Source: an uncultured Chlamydiae bacterium (GTDB lineage Bacteria > Chlamydiota > Chlamydiia > Chlamydiales > SM23-39). Taken from it: 5,134 nt of DNA. Made by a program: the position numbers and the translations under genes. Below the pieces are notes generated by a model. It saw only the letters and a list, made by a program, of their open reading frames with translations, ran no database searches and was not told the DNA's origin. Location: positions 1 through 5,134 of the forward strand of contig CAIVVG010000003.1 in the NCBI GenBank assembly GCA_903909295.1. Reading direction: 5' to 3'. Of this stretch, positions 1 to 4,262 are shown one piece after another (position 1 is the first letter of the stretch; every line of letters begins with the position of its first letter).

Positions 1-50
1 AAATCTCTGCTCACAAGGTTGATTCTATGGTTGAGGGGGTATTCAAATGA
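1..50 (+). CDS. 3' end of an unidentified upstream gene (partial)
   Basis: Reading from base 3 gives an open frame ending ISAHKVDSMVEGVFK and a TGA at 48-50. Only about 15 residues are inside the window, so the product cannot be named. The main reason to believe this frame is its ending: the stop overlaps an ATG at 47-49 as ATGA, the usual signature of translationally coupled genes, and a GAGGGGGT ribosome-binding sequence at 33-40 lies within its last codons at the right distance from that ATG. The frame starting at base 1 is also open on this strand, as is one on the opposite strand, so the assignment is tentative. Confidence 0.4.
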   Translation, partial: ISAHKVDSMVEGVFK

Positions 51-145
51 CAAAGAAAAAATCGCCGATTTTTTCAATAGACTTTACTACGACAGGCCAA
101 AGGAAGTCAGTCACTCTCAGATATTCGGTTGCGCTGTCAACGTGA
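47..145 (+). CDS. Tiny coupled reading frame, 32 aa, possibly truncated
   Basis: ATG at 47 overlaps the TGA of the preceding frame and has a strong purine-rich ribosome-binding sequence (GAGGGGGT, 33-40) six bases upstream. The product begins MTKKKSPIF, is lysine-rich at the N-terminus and rich in Ser and Thr after that, and ends ...RYSVALST at a TGA. I recognise no family. The next frame over stays open past the stop, from 79 to a TGA at 210-212, and reads plausibly (STSVSGKKYPPQPDSD). A one-base frameshift near 140-147 in a once longer gene of about 54 codons is therefore possible. It could be a real micropeptide, a decayed gene or a sequencing error. The initiation signals are good but the short product has no independent support. 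Confidence 0.35.
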   Translation: MTKKKSPIFSIDFTTTGQRKSVTLRYSVALST

Positions 146-242
146 ATCGACGAGTGTTTCAGGGAAAAAATATCCTCCTCAACCAGATAGCGACCAGAGG
201 GATGTGCCCTGAGAAAATGAGAAGTGTGCCGAGAAGTCAGCG

Positions 243-252
243 CCCCCCCCCC
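243..252. repeat. 10-base C homopolymer
   Basis: Ten consecutive C residues, read as G10 on the minus strand. Tracts of this length are prone to slippage, both in cells and during sequencing. No confident gene spans it. It lies inside a frame open on the plus strand from base 1 to 273 and inside a minus-strand frame that ends at 43-45 but lacks a standard start. It may be intergenic, or mark a frameshift in a decayed gene. Confidence 0.9.
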
Positions 253-275
253 GCTAAAACAATTGAGTCTTGAAC

Positions 276-353
276 TGCGCTCGAGCGCAATTTCGGCTTT
301 TCAAGGCCGAGTTAGCCGAGCTATCTATTAAGCTGCGGCAAGGAACTTGCCGC
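276..353. repeat. Cluster of three stem-loops in intergenic DNA
   Basis: Three inverted repeats lie within 80 bases. First, a perfect 14-base palindrome TGCGCTCGAGCGCA at 276-289. Second, TCGGC (293-297) with GCCGA (306-310) around an 8-base loop. Third, GCGGCAAG (335-342) and CTTGCCGC (346-353), a perfect 8-bp stem around GAA. GCCGAG also occurs as a direct repeat at 306-311 and 315-320. None is followed by a clear T tract, so ordinary terminators are unlikely, though the first could weakly end the transcript from 1-145 because ATTTCGGCTTTT follows it. A REP-like element, a transcript-end structure or part of a small RNA are all possible. Confidence 0.6.
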
Positions 354-399
354 CCCCTGACAGTCGGAGAATTTTCCTTCAGGAAGAAGTTCTTCAAAC

Positions 400-430
400 C
401 TGTTAAATTTAATGGCCAGATCCTTATACT
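400..430 (+). promoter_or_regulatory. Putative promoter for the 459-743 gene
   Basis: TATACT at 425-430 matches the -10 consensus at five of six bases and lies 28 bases before the ATG. The -35 is poor (CTGTTA at 400-405, spacing 19). The palindrome GAAGAA-G-TTCTTC at 383-395 lies just upstream and could be an operator, but it may be chance. Predicted leader is about 20 bases and contains the AAGGAG ribosome-binding site. Confidence 0.4.
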
Positions 431-458
431 GGGCTCCAAAACCTCAAGGAGCCCTATC

Positions 459-743
459 ATGTACGCCCTCCTCTTTTCTCTTATTGCCGCACTGCCACCC
501 CTCTACCAGAGCACGCGTGAACTTCAAGCGCTTCTCAGCGATCCTCGCCTCTCTTCATCTTTGGGGGGAGCGGAGCCGATTGTGGAGATTGTTCGCACGG
601 AAAACGGCTACGAAGTGCACACTTTGAACTACCGTCTAGAAGTGGATCGAGTCTATTTACAACAGCCTACGCCAGGGCCAGCGCGCTTTCAGTTTGAGTT
701 TCATGAGCCGGAAAGACTCGGCGCCAACACTGGAAACAACTGA
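459..743 (+). CDS. Small hypothetical protein, 94 aa, possible chlamydial MarC-neighbour
   Basis: The start is ATG 459, because AAGGAG at 446-451 lies seven bases upstream; an in-frame ATG at 270 has no such site and would add an unlikely 63-residue extension across the stem-loop cluster. The product begins with a hydrophobic stretch (residues 2-15, MYALLFSLIAALPPLY) with no basic residue before it, so it may be a weak signal peptide or anchor. After that comes ELQALLSDPRL and a beta-rich part (IVEIVRTENGYEV, YRLEVDRVYL, RFQFEFHEPERL). I cannot assign a function. It resembles, from memory, a small hypothetical protein next to the MarC homologue in Chlamydia. Its last 43 bases overlap the 3' end of the convergent marC gene. 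The tail GANTGNN looks unconstrained, so the stop may have drifted into the neighbour. Confidence 0.75.
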   Translation: MYALLFSLIAALPPLYQSTRELQALLSDPRLSSSLGGAEPIVEIVRTENGYEVHTLNYRLEVDRVYLQQPTPGPARFQFEFHEPERLGANTGNN

Positions 744-1345
744 ATTAAGCCGTTGGTGAGAATTTGGACTGAAATCGCCACGAGGATGAGCCCTCCGAGG
801 CGATTGATTACGTTCACGCCTGTCTGCCCTAGAACCCGTTCTAGGTTAGAGGAGAAGTAGAGGAGGACCCCGATCACAAGGGTGACGAGGATCGCTGAAA
901 AACTGAGCAGCACTTGGTTGAATACCCCGGGAAATTGGTTTGCGTTGACGATGAGGGTGCTGATGGCTCCTGGCCCTGCAATCATCGGGATCGCTAGGGG
1001 GACAATCGCTCCTGAACCGCTCTGTTTGCTGTTGGATTCATCGACGGTTTGTTTGATCGGGCTCTCTTCTGCATTCAACATCGAAAGGGCCATCAAAAAG
1101 ACGACGATCCCACCAGCTACCTGAAAAGAGGGGAGTCCGATGCCAAGCAGGAGAAGAAGGGGGCGCCCAATCCACGTCGCCATCAGTAAAATCACACCTA
1201 CCGCAATCGTTGCAATCCGTCCAGTGTTCCGTTTTTCTGCCATTGTCTGGTTGCGCGTCACGCGCAAAACAGCGGGGAGTGCTGAAAGAGGATTCGCAAT
1301 GACGAGAAGGGCGATGAAGTGGTTGATAAATTCACTGAAGGTCAT
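701..1345 (-). CDS. MarC/YhgN-family inner-membrane protein
   Basis: The 214-residue product is the usual size for the MarC family (Pfam UPF0056), six-helix inner-membrane proteins of unresolved role; the old link to multiple antibiotic resistance is not supported for the founding member. Family signatures visible are NPLSALP (18-24), LPSFQVAGGIVVFLMALSML (71-90), IVPLAIPMIAGPGAIS (114-129) and NRLGGLILVAISVQIL (181-196). The 91-112 segment between them is a charged, Ser-rich loop (ESPIKQTVDESNSKQSG). Start: ATG at 1345 gives MTFSEFINHF, the expected family N-terminus; GAGG lies only three bases before it. A TTG at 1354 would add MRS. It begins 27 bases after the RluA stop, so the two are probably co-transcribed and perhaps translationally coupled. 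Its 3' end overlaps the opposing gene. Confidence 0.93.
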   Translation of the reverse strand: MTFSEFINHFIALLVIANPLSALPAVLRVTRNQTMAEKRNTGRIATIAVGVILLMATWIGRPLLLLLGIGLPSFQVAGGIVVFLMALSMLNAEESPIKQTVDESNSKQSGSGAIVPLAIPMIAGPGAISTLIVNANQFPGVFNQVLLSFSAILVTLVIGVLLYFSSNLERVLGQTGVNVINRLGGLILVAISVQILTNGLIQLFPVLAPSLSGS

Positions 1346-1372
1346 GCTCCTCAATATATCAGAGCTTGTTCC

Positions 1373-2209
1373 TTAAGCGCCAAGTTTTTTAAAACTCGCG
1401 GGAATAGGTGCGTGAAAAGAGAGGGGTTTTTTAGTGAATGGATGCTTGAATCCCAAACTGAGCGCATGAAGGCAAAGGCGCTGGATAGGGTTCTCTGCGG
1501 AACTGTATCGCTCATCTCCTAAAACGGGATGGCCCGCCATCTGGCAGTGAACCCGAATTTGGTGTTTGCGCCCTGTTTCTAGCTCGAGCTTCAAATAGGA
1601 GTATTTAGGAGAGCGTCTCACGACAGAAAAGTGGGTGATGGCCTCTTTGCCCTCAGGTGATTCAATCACTCGGAAGGAGGGGAGTTCAAGCAGATTGCTG
1701 GTCCAAGTGCCCGACTGCTCTTTGACGCGTCCCTCGACGATCGCAAAATACTCCCGCTTGAGGTCGTGTGCTTCGAACATGTCTTTAAACCGTTGCTCTG
1801 CCTCTTTGCCCCTAGCAAACAAGAGAACTCCAGAGGTATCTCGGTCGATCCGGTGGACGGCAAAAATCTGATCGGTCCCAAAAGATTCGCGCAGCAGCCC
1901 CAGGGCGTGCCGTTGAGAACGCTCTTCATCGAGAGGAACGCTCAGCAGCCCCTTCGGCTTGTCGATCACAATGAAATACCGTTCCTCGTAGAGAACTCTT
2001 AGGCCCGGCGCCTTAGGAGCCTTAAAATGGTCCCTCGCGGTCACTACTTGGCCAGGGTTTAGGGGAAGGTTCTCTCGCAGGAGTTTTTGCCCATCGACCC
2101 AAAAACGACCTTTTTCAAGCCAAGTCTGGATAGAACGGCGAGAGCTGTCGGGGTAAAGTTGGCGGAGGGCCTCTAGGGCGCTCATCGGAGTCGGGACGGT
2201 GTATTCCAT
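1373..2209 (-). CDS. RluA-family RNA pseudouridine synthase
   Basis: Converts specific uridines in structured RNA (23S rRNA or tRNA) to pseudouridine. The 278-residue protein has an N-terminal S4-like RNA-binding part (about 9-60, with SRRSIQTWLEKGRFWVDGQ) followed by the catalytic domain. Motif I is FIVIDKPKGLLSVP (79-92). The catalytic motif HRIDRDTSG is at 119-127, with the nucleophilic aspartate at 122. The motif GRKHQIRVH is at 213-221, and LCLHALSLGFKHP is near 246-257. All key residues are present. The exact target (RluC, RluD or TruC type) cannot be told from sequence alone, so no symbol is given. ATG 2209 is used; ATG 2185 (residue 9, MSALEALRQLYP) is a reasonable alternative that still keeps the S4 domain. 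It lies 35 bp downstream of the release-factor-like gene and just upstream of marC. Confidence 0.95.
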   Translation of the reverse strand: MEYTVPTPMSALEALRQLYPDSSRRSIQTWLEKGRFWVDGQKLLRENLPLNPGQVVTARDHFKAPKAPGLRVLYEERYFIVIDKPKGLLSVPLDEERSQRHALGLLRESFGTDQIFAVHRIDRDTSGVLLFARGKEAEQRFKDMFEAHDLKREYFAIVEGRVKEQSGTWTSNLLELPSFRVIESPEGKEAITHFSVVRRSPKYSYLKLELETGRKHQIRVHCQMAGHPVLGDERYSSAENPIQRLCLHALSLGFKHPFTKKPLSFHAPIPASFKKLGA

Positions 2210-2218
2210 AGGCCTATG

Positions 2219-2247
2219 AGTATAGACCTACCCCGCCGAAAGAATCA
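2219..2247 (-). promoter_or_regulatory. Putative rluA-type gene promoter giving a near-leaderless mRNA
   Basis: On the minus strand, TTGATT (2248-2243) and TATACT (2224-2219) are 18 bases apart. The -35 overlaps the final GAT-TGA codons of the upstream release-factor-like gene. Transcription would begin around 2211-2213, two to four bases before ATG 2209. No purine-rich ribosome-binding sequence lies close before that ATG. The start codon also forms one end of a perfect palindrome, CATAGGCCTATG (2207-2218). Confidence 0.45.
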
Positions 2248-2631
2248 ATCAAAATCGGGACTCTTCCTCAATCCTTTCTTTGTCGACAGCTGCCGCTTGC
2301 CTTCGACTAATTTTTCTTTTTGTCTGCGTGAACGCCGCTTTTTTTGCCTGCGGATTTTTGAAATTTCTTGTTGCTTCTTGCTCTTTTCTTGAAAGAGCCT
2401 CTCCTCGAGTTTCTCGCAGAGCTCCCTCCGGGCAAAGAGGCGGTTGAGGCTACGCGATCGCTCTCTTTGGCATTTCACCTCGATTCCTGTAGGGACATGC
2501 TTCAGATAGACACAGGAGGAGGTTTTATTGATTTTTTGCCCCCCACTCCCCGAACCTAAAATGAATTTTTCAATGAGGTCCCCCTCCTGGATTCCCAGGC
2601 GGAGCATTCTCACCTCTAGCTCTTTGTCCAT
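2245..2631 (-). CDS. RF-1-domain peptidyl-tRNA hydrolase (MTRFR/ArfB-like rescue factor)
   Basis: A 128-residue protein holding only the catalytic domain of class I release factors. The motif GSGSGGQKINKTSS (26-39) contains the GGQ (30-32) that triggers hydrolysis of peptidyl-tRNA. It continues CVYLKHVPTGIEVKC (40-54), very like mitochondrial MTRFR (C12orf65), and then QRERSRSLNRLFARR. The codon-recognition domains of RF1 and RF2 are absent. The C-terminal tail (about 83-125) is long and very basic, as in ArfB-type proteins that enter the empty mRNA channel, so rescue of stalled ribosomes is the likely role. Start: ATG 2631 has AGGA seven bases upstream. ATG 2607 (residue 9, MLRLGIQ) has a better site, GAGGTG, four bases upstream and might be used instead. 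It is followed 35 bp later by the RluA-type gene. It faces the RRM gene across a divergent promoter region. Confidence 0.92.
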   Translation of the reverse strand: MDKELEVRMLRLGIQEGDLIEKFILGSGSGGQKINKTSSCVYLKHVPTGIEVKCQRERSRSLNRLFARRELCEKLEERLFQEKSKKQQEISKIRRQKKRRSRRQKEKLVEGKRQLSTKKGLRKSPDFD

Positions 2632-2637
2632 GCCCCA

Positions 2638-2667
2638 ATCCTAAGCCGTCCAGGTGGTTCGGGTCAA
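2638..2667 (-). promoter_or_regulatory. Putative promoter of the release-factor-like gene
   Basis: Minus-strand TTGACC (2667-2662) and TAGGAT (2643-2638) with an 18-base spacer. The -10 is a moderate match (four of six) and would start transcription near 2631, at or beside ATG 2631. That gives either a leaderless message or a 24-base leader if ATG 2607 is the true start. The -35 lies back-to-back with the divergent RRM promoter. Confidence 0.3.
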
Positions 2668-2675
2668 GTTGGAGT

Positions 2676-2705
2676 TTGACTTCCGGAAGGGGGGTATGGT
2701 AGAAT
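2676..2705 (+). promoter_or_regulatory. Promoter of the RRM-protein gene
   Basis: TTGACT (2676-2681) and TAGAAT (2700-2705), each five of six to consensus, are separated by 18 bases. Predicted start near 2712 gives a leader of about 79 bases. TATAAC at 2754-2759 is a second possible -10 but has no credible -35. Confidence 0.6.
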
Positions 2706-2715
2706 GGGTATCCTG

Positions 2716-2735
2716 AGGGACTCACAGCGAGCCCT
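2716..2735 (+). promoter_or_regulatory. Stem-loop at the start of the RRM-gene leader
   Basis: AGGG-A-CTC (2716-2723) pairs with GAGCCCT (2729-2735) around loop ACAGC, giving seven base pairs with one bulged A. It lies at the 5' end of the roughly 79-base untranslated leader. It could stabilise the message or respond to temperature, as leaders of bacterial RNA-chaperone genes sometimes do. That role is inference. Confidence 0.4.
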
Positions 2736-2790
2736 TGGGTAACTAGTCGGATCTATAACGGTCCTTTCATATCTTTTTGGAGAATTTTAG

Positions 2791-3222
2791 ATGAATCAAC
2801 AACAAAATCAAAAACTGTACGTAGGCAACCTGAACTTTGATGCAACTGAAGATCAAGTTCGAGAATTGTTCGGCACTTATGGCGTCGTACAGGAAGTTAA
2901 AATCGTGATGGACCGTTTTTCCGGCAGATCTCGTGGATTTGCTTTCGTCCGCATGGAAACAGCTGATACTGCTGGCAAAGCGAAAGAAGCTTTGAGCGGA
3001 CAGCCTTTCCAAGGCAAAGCTCTTGTTATCGACTGGGCACGCACTGAACAGCGCGACCGTCCAATGGGCGATCGTCCTTCTTACTCAGGCGAGCGCAGAG
3101 AACGCCCAGCAGGTGCTGGTGGCGAATTCCGTCCTCGTAGAGAGTGGGGCGGCGGAGATCGCGGCGGCGAGCGAAGAGATTCTCGCGGCGGCGACCGCAG
3201 CGGCGGATTCTACAACCGCTAG
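2791..3222 (+). CDS. RRM RNA-binding protein with RG-rich tail
   Basis: A 143-residue protein with one RNA-recognition motif at about 8-84. The RNP2 hexamer LYVGNL is at 9-14 and the RNP1 octamer RGFAFVRM at 48-55, with the RNA-contacting aromatics Tyr10, Phe50 and Phe52. LVIDWAR (78-84) closes the domain. The tail (85-143) is rich in Arg, Gly, Asp and Glu, with repeats such as GGDRGGERRDSRGGDRSGG, like the glycine-rich RNA-binding proteins of cyanobacteria and plants. Such proteins bind single-stranded RNA and often act as chaperones or cold-induced regulators; the target here is unknown. GGAG at 2779-2782, eight bases upstream, supports ATG 2791. It has its own promoter and its own terminator, so it is probably a single-gene transcript. 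Codons look even and well used, as in a highly expressed gene. Confidence 0.94.
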   Translation: MNQQQNQKLYVGNLNFDATEDQVRELFGTYGVVQEVKIVMDRFSGRSRGFAFVRMETADTAGKAKEALSGQPFQGKALVIDWARTEQRDRPMGDRPSYSGERRERPAGAGGEFRPRREWGGGDRGGERRDSRGGDRSGGFYNR

Positions 3223-3232
3223 TCTTAGTGGT

Positions 3233-3685
3233 TCAAAACCCGGCCTTCTGGTCGGGTTTTTTTTTGTCCAATACAGATACCGTTAAACGAGAAATAGCGA
3301 CCAGCTGGTTTTCTTCATTCACAATCCGAATTTCCCAGACCTGTGTTGACCTCCCAATATGCAGAGGTTTTGCTATGCCCGTCACAAGGCCTGAGCGGAC
3401 CGCTCGGATATGATTGACGTTGATATCCAACCCCACACACATTTTTTGCTCTAAGTCGATGCAGCAATTGGCTGCCACGCTTCCCAAGGTCTCTGCTAAC
3501 ACACAGGAGGCTCCTCCGTGCAGAGTTCCTAGAGGCTGGAGAGTTCTTCGGTCTACAGGCATCGTCGCAGTGAGAGAGTCAGGACCTATGTCTGTGAAGA
3601 CAATGGACAAGTGTTCCAGAAGAGTGTCAGCTCTCCACGCATTGATTTCTCGAGTAGTGATGGGTTTAAACCAAATGTTCTTCAT
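3233..3685 (-). CDS. Hotdog-fold acyl-CoA thioesterase, MenI/PaaI type
   Basis: A 150-residue single hotdog domain of the YdiI/EntH branch, which hydrolyses aromatic or other acyl-CoA thioesters. The signature is QPLGTLHGGASCVLAETLGS (50-69), with His56-Gly-Gly and the catalytic glutamate at 65. It continues VGLDINVNHIRAV (84-96), AKPLHIGRSTQVWEIRI (105-121) and SRLTVSVL (132-139). The branch includes E. coli MenI (DHNA-CoA hydrolase), but known chlamydiae use the futalosine route, so a menaquinone role should not be assumed and no symbol is given. No men genes are near. The ATG at 3685 has no recognisable ribosome-binding site, and a candidate promoter ends seven bases before it. The last residues, KKKPDQKAGF, are encoded by the terminator of the convergent RRM gene. 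Confidence 0.92.
   Translation of the reverse strand: MKNIWFKPITTREINAWRADTLLEHLSIVFTDIGPDSLTATMPVDRRTLQPLGTLHGGASCVLAETLGSVAANCCIDLEQKMCVGLDINVNHIRAVRSGLVTGIAKPLHIGRSTQVWEIRIVNEENQLVAISRLTVSVLDKKKPDQKAGF
3235..3265 (+). terminator. Intrinsic terminator of the RRM gene
   Basis: AAAACCCGGCC (3235-3245) pairs with GGTCGGGTTTT (3250-3260) around TTCT, an 11-bp stem with one G-T (G-U) pair. It runs into an unbroken T tract through 3265, 13 bases after the RRM stop codon. In the opposite direction the G-U becomes an A-C mismatch and the tract is only four T, so it should work mainly on the plus strand. Confidence 0.9.
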
Positions 3686-3692
3686 GGAAAAG

Positions 3693-3722
3693 AGAATAGG
3701 GGAGAAGGGGGATGAAAATCAA
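3693..3722 (-). promoter_or_regulatory. Putative thioesterase promoter giving a leaderless mRNA
   Basis: Minus-strand TTGATT (3722-3717) and TATTCT (3698-3693), 18 bases apart, each about four of six to consensus. Transcription would start at or one base before ATG 3685. The -35 lies inside the loop of the 3707-3731 stem-loop. Confidence 0.35.
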
Positions 3723-3731
3723 GCACCCCCC
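3707..3731 (-). repeat. Stem-loop between the membrane-protein and thioesterase genes
   Basis: GGGGGATG (3707-3714) and CACCCCCC (3724-3731) face each other around a 9-base spacer; in minus-strand RNA they form an 8-bp stem with one G-U pair. It is 15 bases after the stop of the minus-strand membrane-protein gene. What follows is pyrimidine-rich rather than a T run, so termination would be weak at best. Confidence 0.4.
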
Positions 3732-3745
3732 AAAAAAAGGATGAC

Positions 3746-4126
3746 TTAAGAGTAAGCCAGCCAAATCAGATAAAGGCCGAGGAGCAACCACACCCAAAGG
3801 GTGATTTGGTAGCCGACGCCATTGATGATCCGTTTGCACAATTTCGCAGAATGCTCTGGGAAAAAGAGGCGAGCAACCCCCTGAACAATCGCAAACCAAC
3901 CGATCAAAGTGATCAGAACGCGCCCGTCGCCAACCCACATATTGTGGCTCACAACGATGAGCAAACCAATCATCAAGCTCAAGGCGCCAGATAGAGCTAT
4001 GAGAGGATGATTGCCTAGAAATTCAGAGACCGTTTTTTTGGATCGATCTTGATGAACCAAGCAAGCCAGACTCGTCAGCGTAGCGTAAAACCCCAGAACC
4101 AAGGCTAAAAAAGTAGAAAAACACAT
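3746..4126 (-). CDS. Small four-helix integral membrane protein
   Basis: A 126-residue, strongly hydrophobic protein with four predicted membrane segments: about 4-24 (STFLALVLGFYATLTSLACLV), 41-60 (PLIALSGALSLMIGLLIVVS), 68-89 (ending GWFAIVQGVARLFF) and 106-124 (YQITLWVWLLLGLYLIWLA). The middle motif HNMWVGDGRVLITLIGWFAIVQG resembles a widespread family of small uncharacterised bacterial membrane proteins. No catalytic residues or transport signature are evident, and the function is unknown. ATG 4126 is chosen because AAGGAG (4140-4135) sits eight bases before it; a GTG at 4135, which would add three residues, overlaps that site. It diverges from the exported-protein gene, with overlapping promoter elements. 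Confidence 0.82.
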   Translation of the reverse strand: MCFSTFLALVLGFYATLTSLACLVHQDRSKKTVSEFLGNHPLIALSGALSLMIGLLIVVSHNMWVGDGRVLITLIGWFAIVQGVARLFFPEHSAKLCKRIINGVGYQITLWVWLLLGLYLIWLAYS

Positions 4127-4200
4127 GGGAAACACTCCTTCAATTTAAATACCTGCTTCTCTCTCTATCAGAGCGACAGTTTCTTTGTCGATTAATAATT

Positions 4201-4229
4201 TTTATATGAATGTTTTTTAAGTCCGTTAA
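4201..4229 (-). promoter_or_regulatory. Putative promoter of the membrane-protein gene
   Basis: Minus-strand TTAACG (4229-4224) and TATAAA (4206-4201) are exactly 17 bases apart. The predicted leader is about 68 bases and would begin with a small hairpin (CGACA/TGTCG, 4174-4190). The surrounding DNA is very AT-rich, so chance matches are more likely. Confidence 0.4.
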
Positions 4230-4230
4230 A

Positions 4231-4239
4231 TGGTACTAT
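4231..4239 (+). promoter_or_regulatory. Extended -10 promoter of the exported-protein gene
   Basis: TGGTACTAT has the TGn extension before TACTAT (4234-4239). There is no good -35; an extended -10 can do without one. Predicted start is near 4246, a leader of about 17 bases containing AAGGGTGGT before ATG 4263. It overlaps the opposing promoter's upstream edge. Confidence 0.35.
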
Positions 4240-4262
4240 ATACGTCATTAAAGGGTGGTAAA

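Noticed and set aside
43..273. Minus-strand open frame ending TGA at 43-45, reading ...EDIFSLKHSSIHVDSA... and ...KIGDFFFVI
   Set aside because: Codon use looks reasonable, but there is no ATG, GTG or TTG start and a TGA closes it just upstream; it also conflicts with the ATGA-coupled frames on the plus strand.
1..273. Plus-strand frame open from base 1 to a TGA at 271-273
   Set aside because: The protein has many rare codons (CGA, ATA, AGA), runs through the C10 tract as prolines, and competes with the better-supported coupled frames.
270..360. Known structured RNA (RNase P, tmRNA, 4.5S or 6S RNA)
   Set aside because: None of the conserved sequence blocks of those RNAs can be seen.
270..458. 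63-residue N-terminal extension of the 459-743 gene
   Set aside because: It crosses the stem-loops and the promoter, lacks a ribosome-binding site, and ATG 459 has an excellent one.
254..460. Minus-strand 68-codon frame over the intergenic region
   Set aside because: Low-complexity basic composition, overlaps promoter and stem-loops, no initiation signals.
3666..3994. Reading frames opposite to or shifted from the small membrane-protein gene
   Set aside because: They shadow a hydrophobic gene with a clear ribosome-binding site and four good membrane segments.
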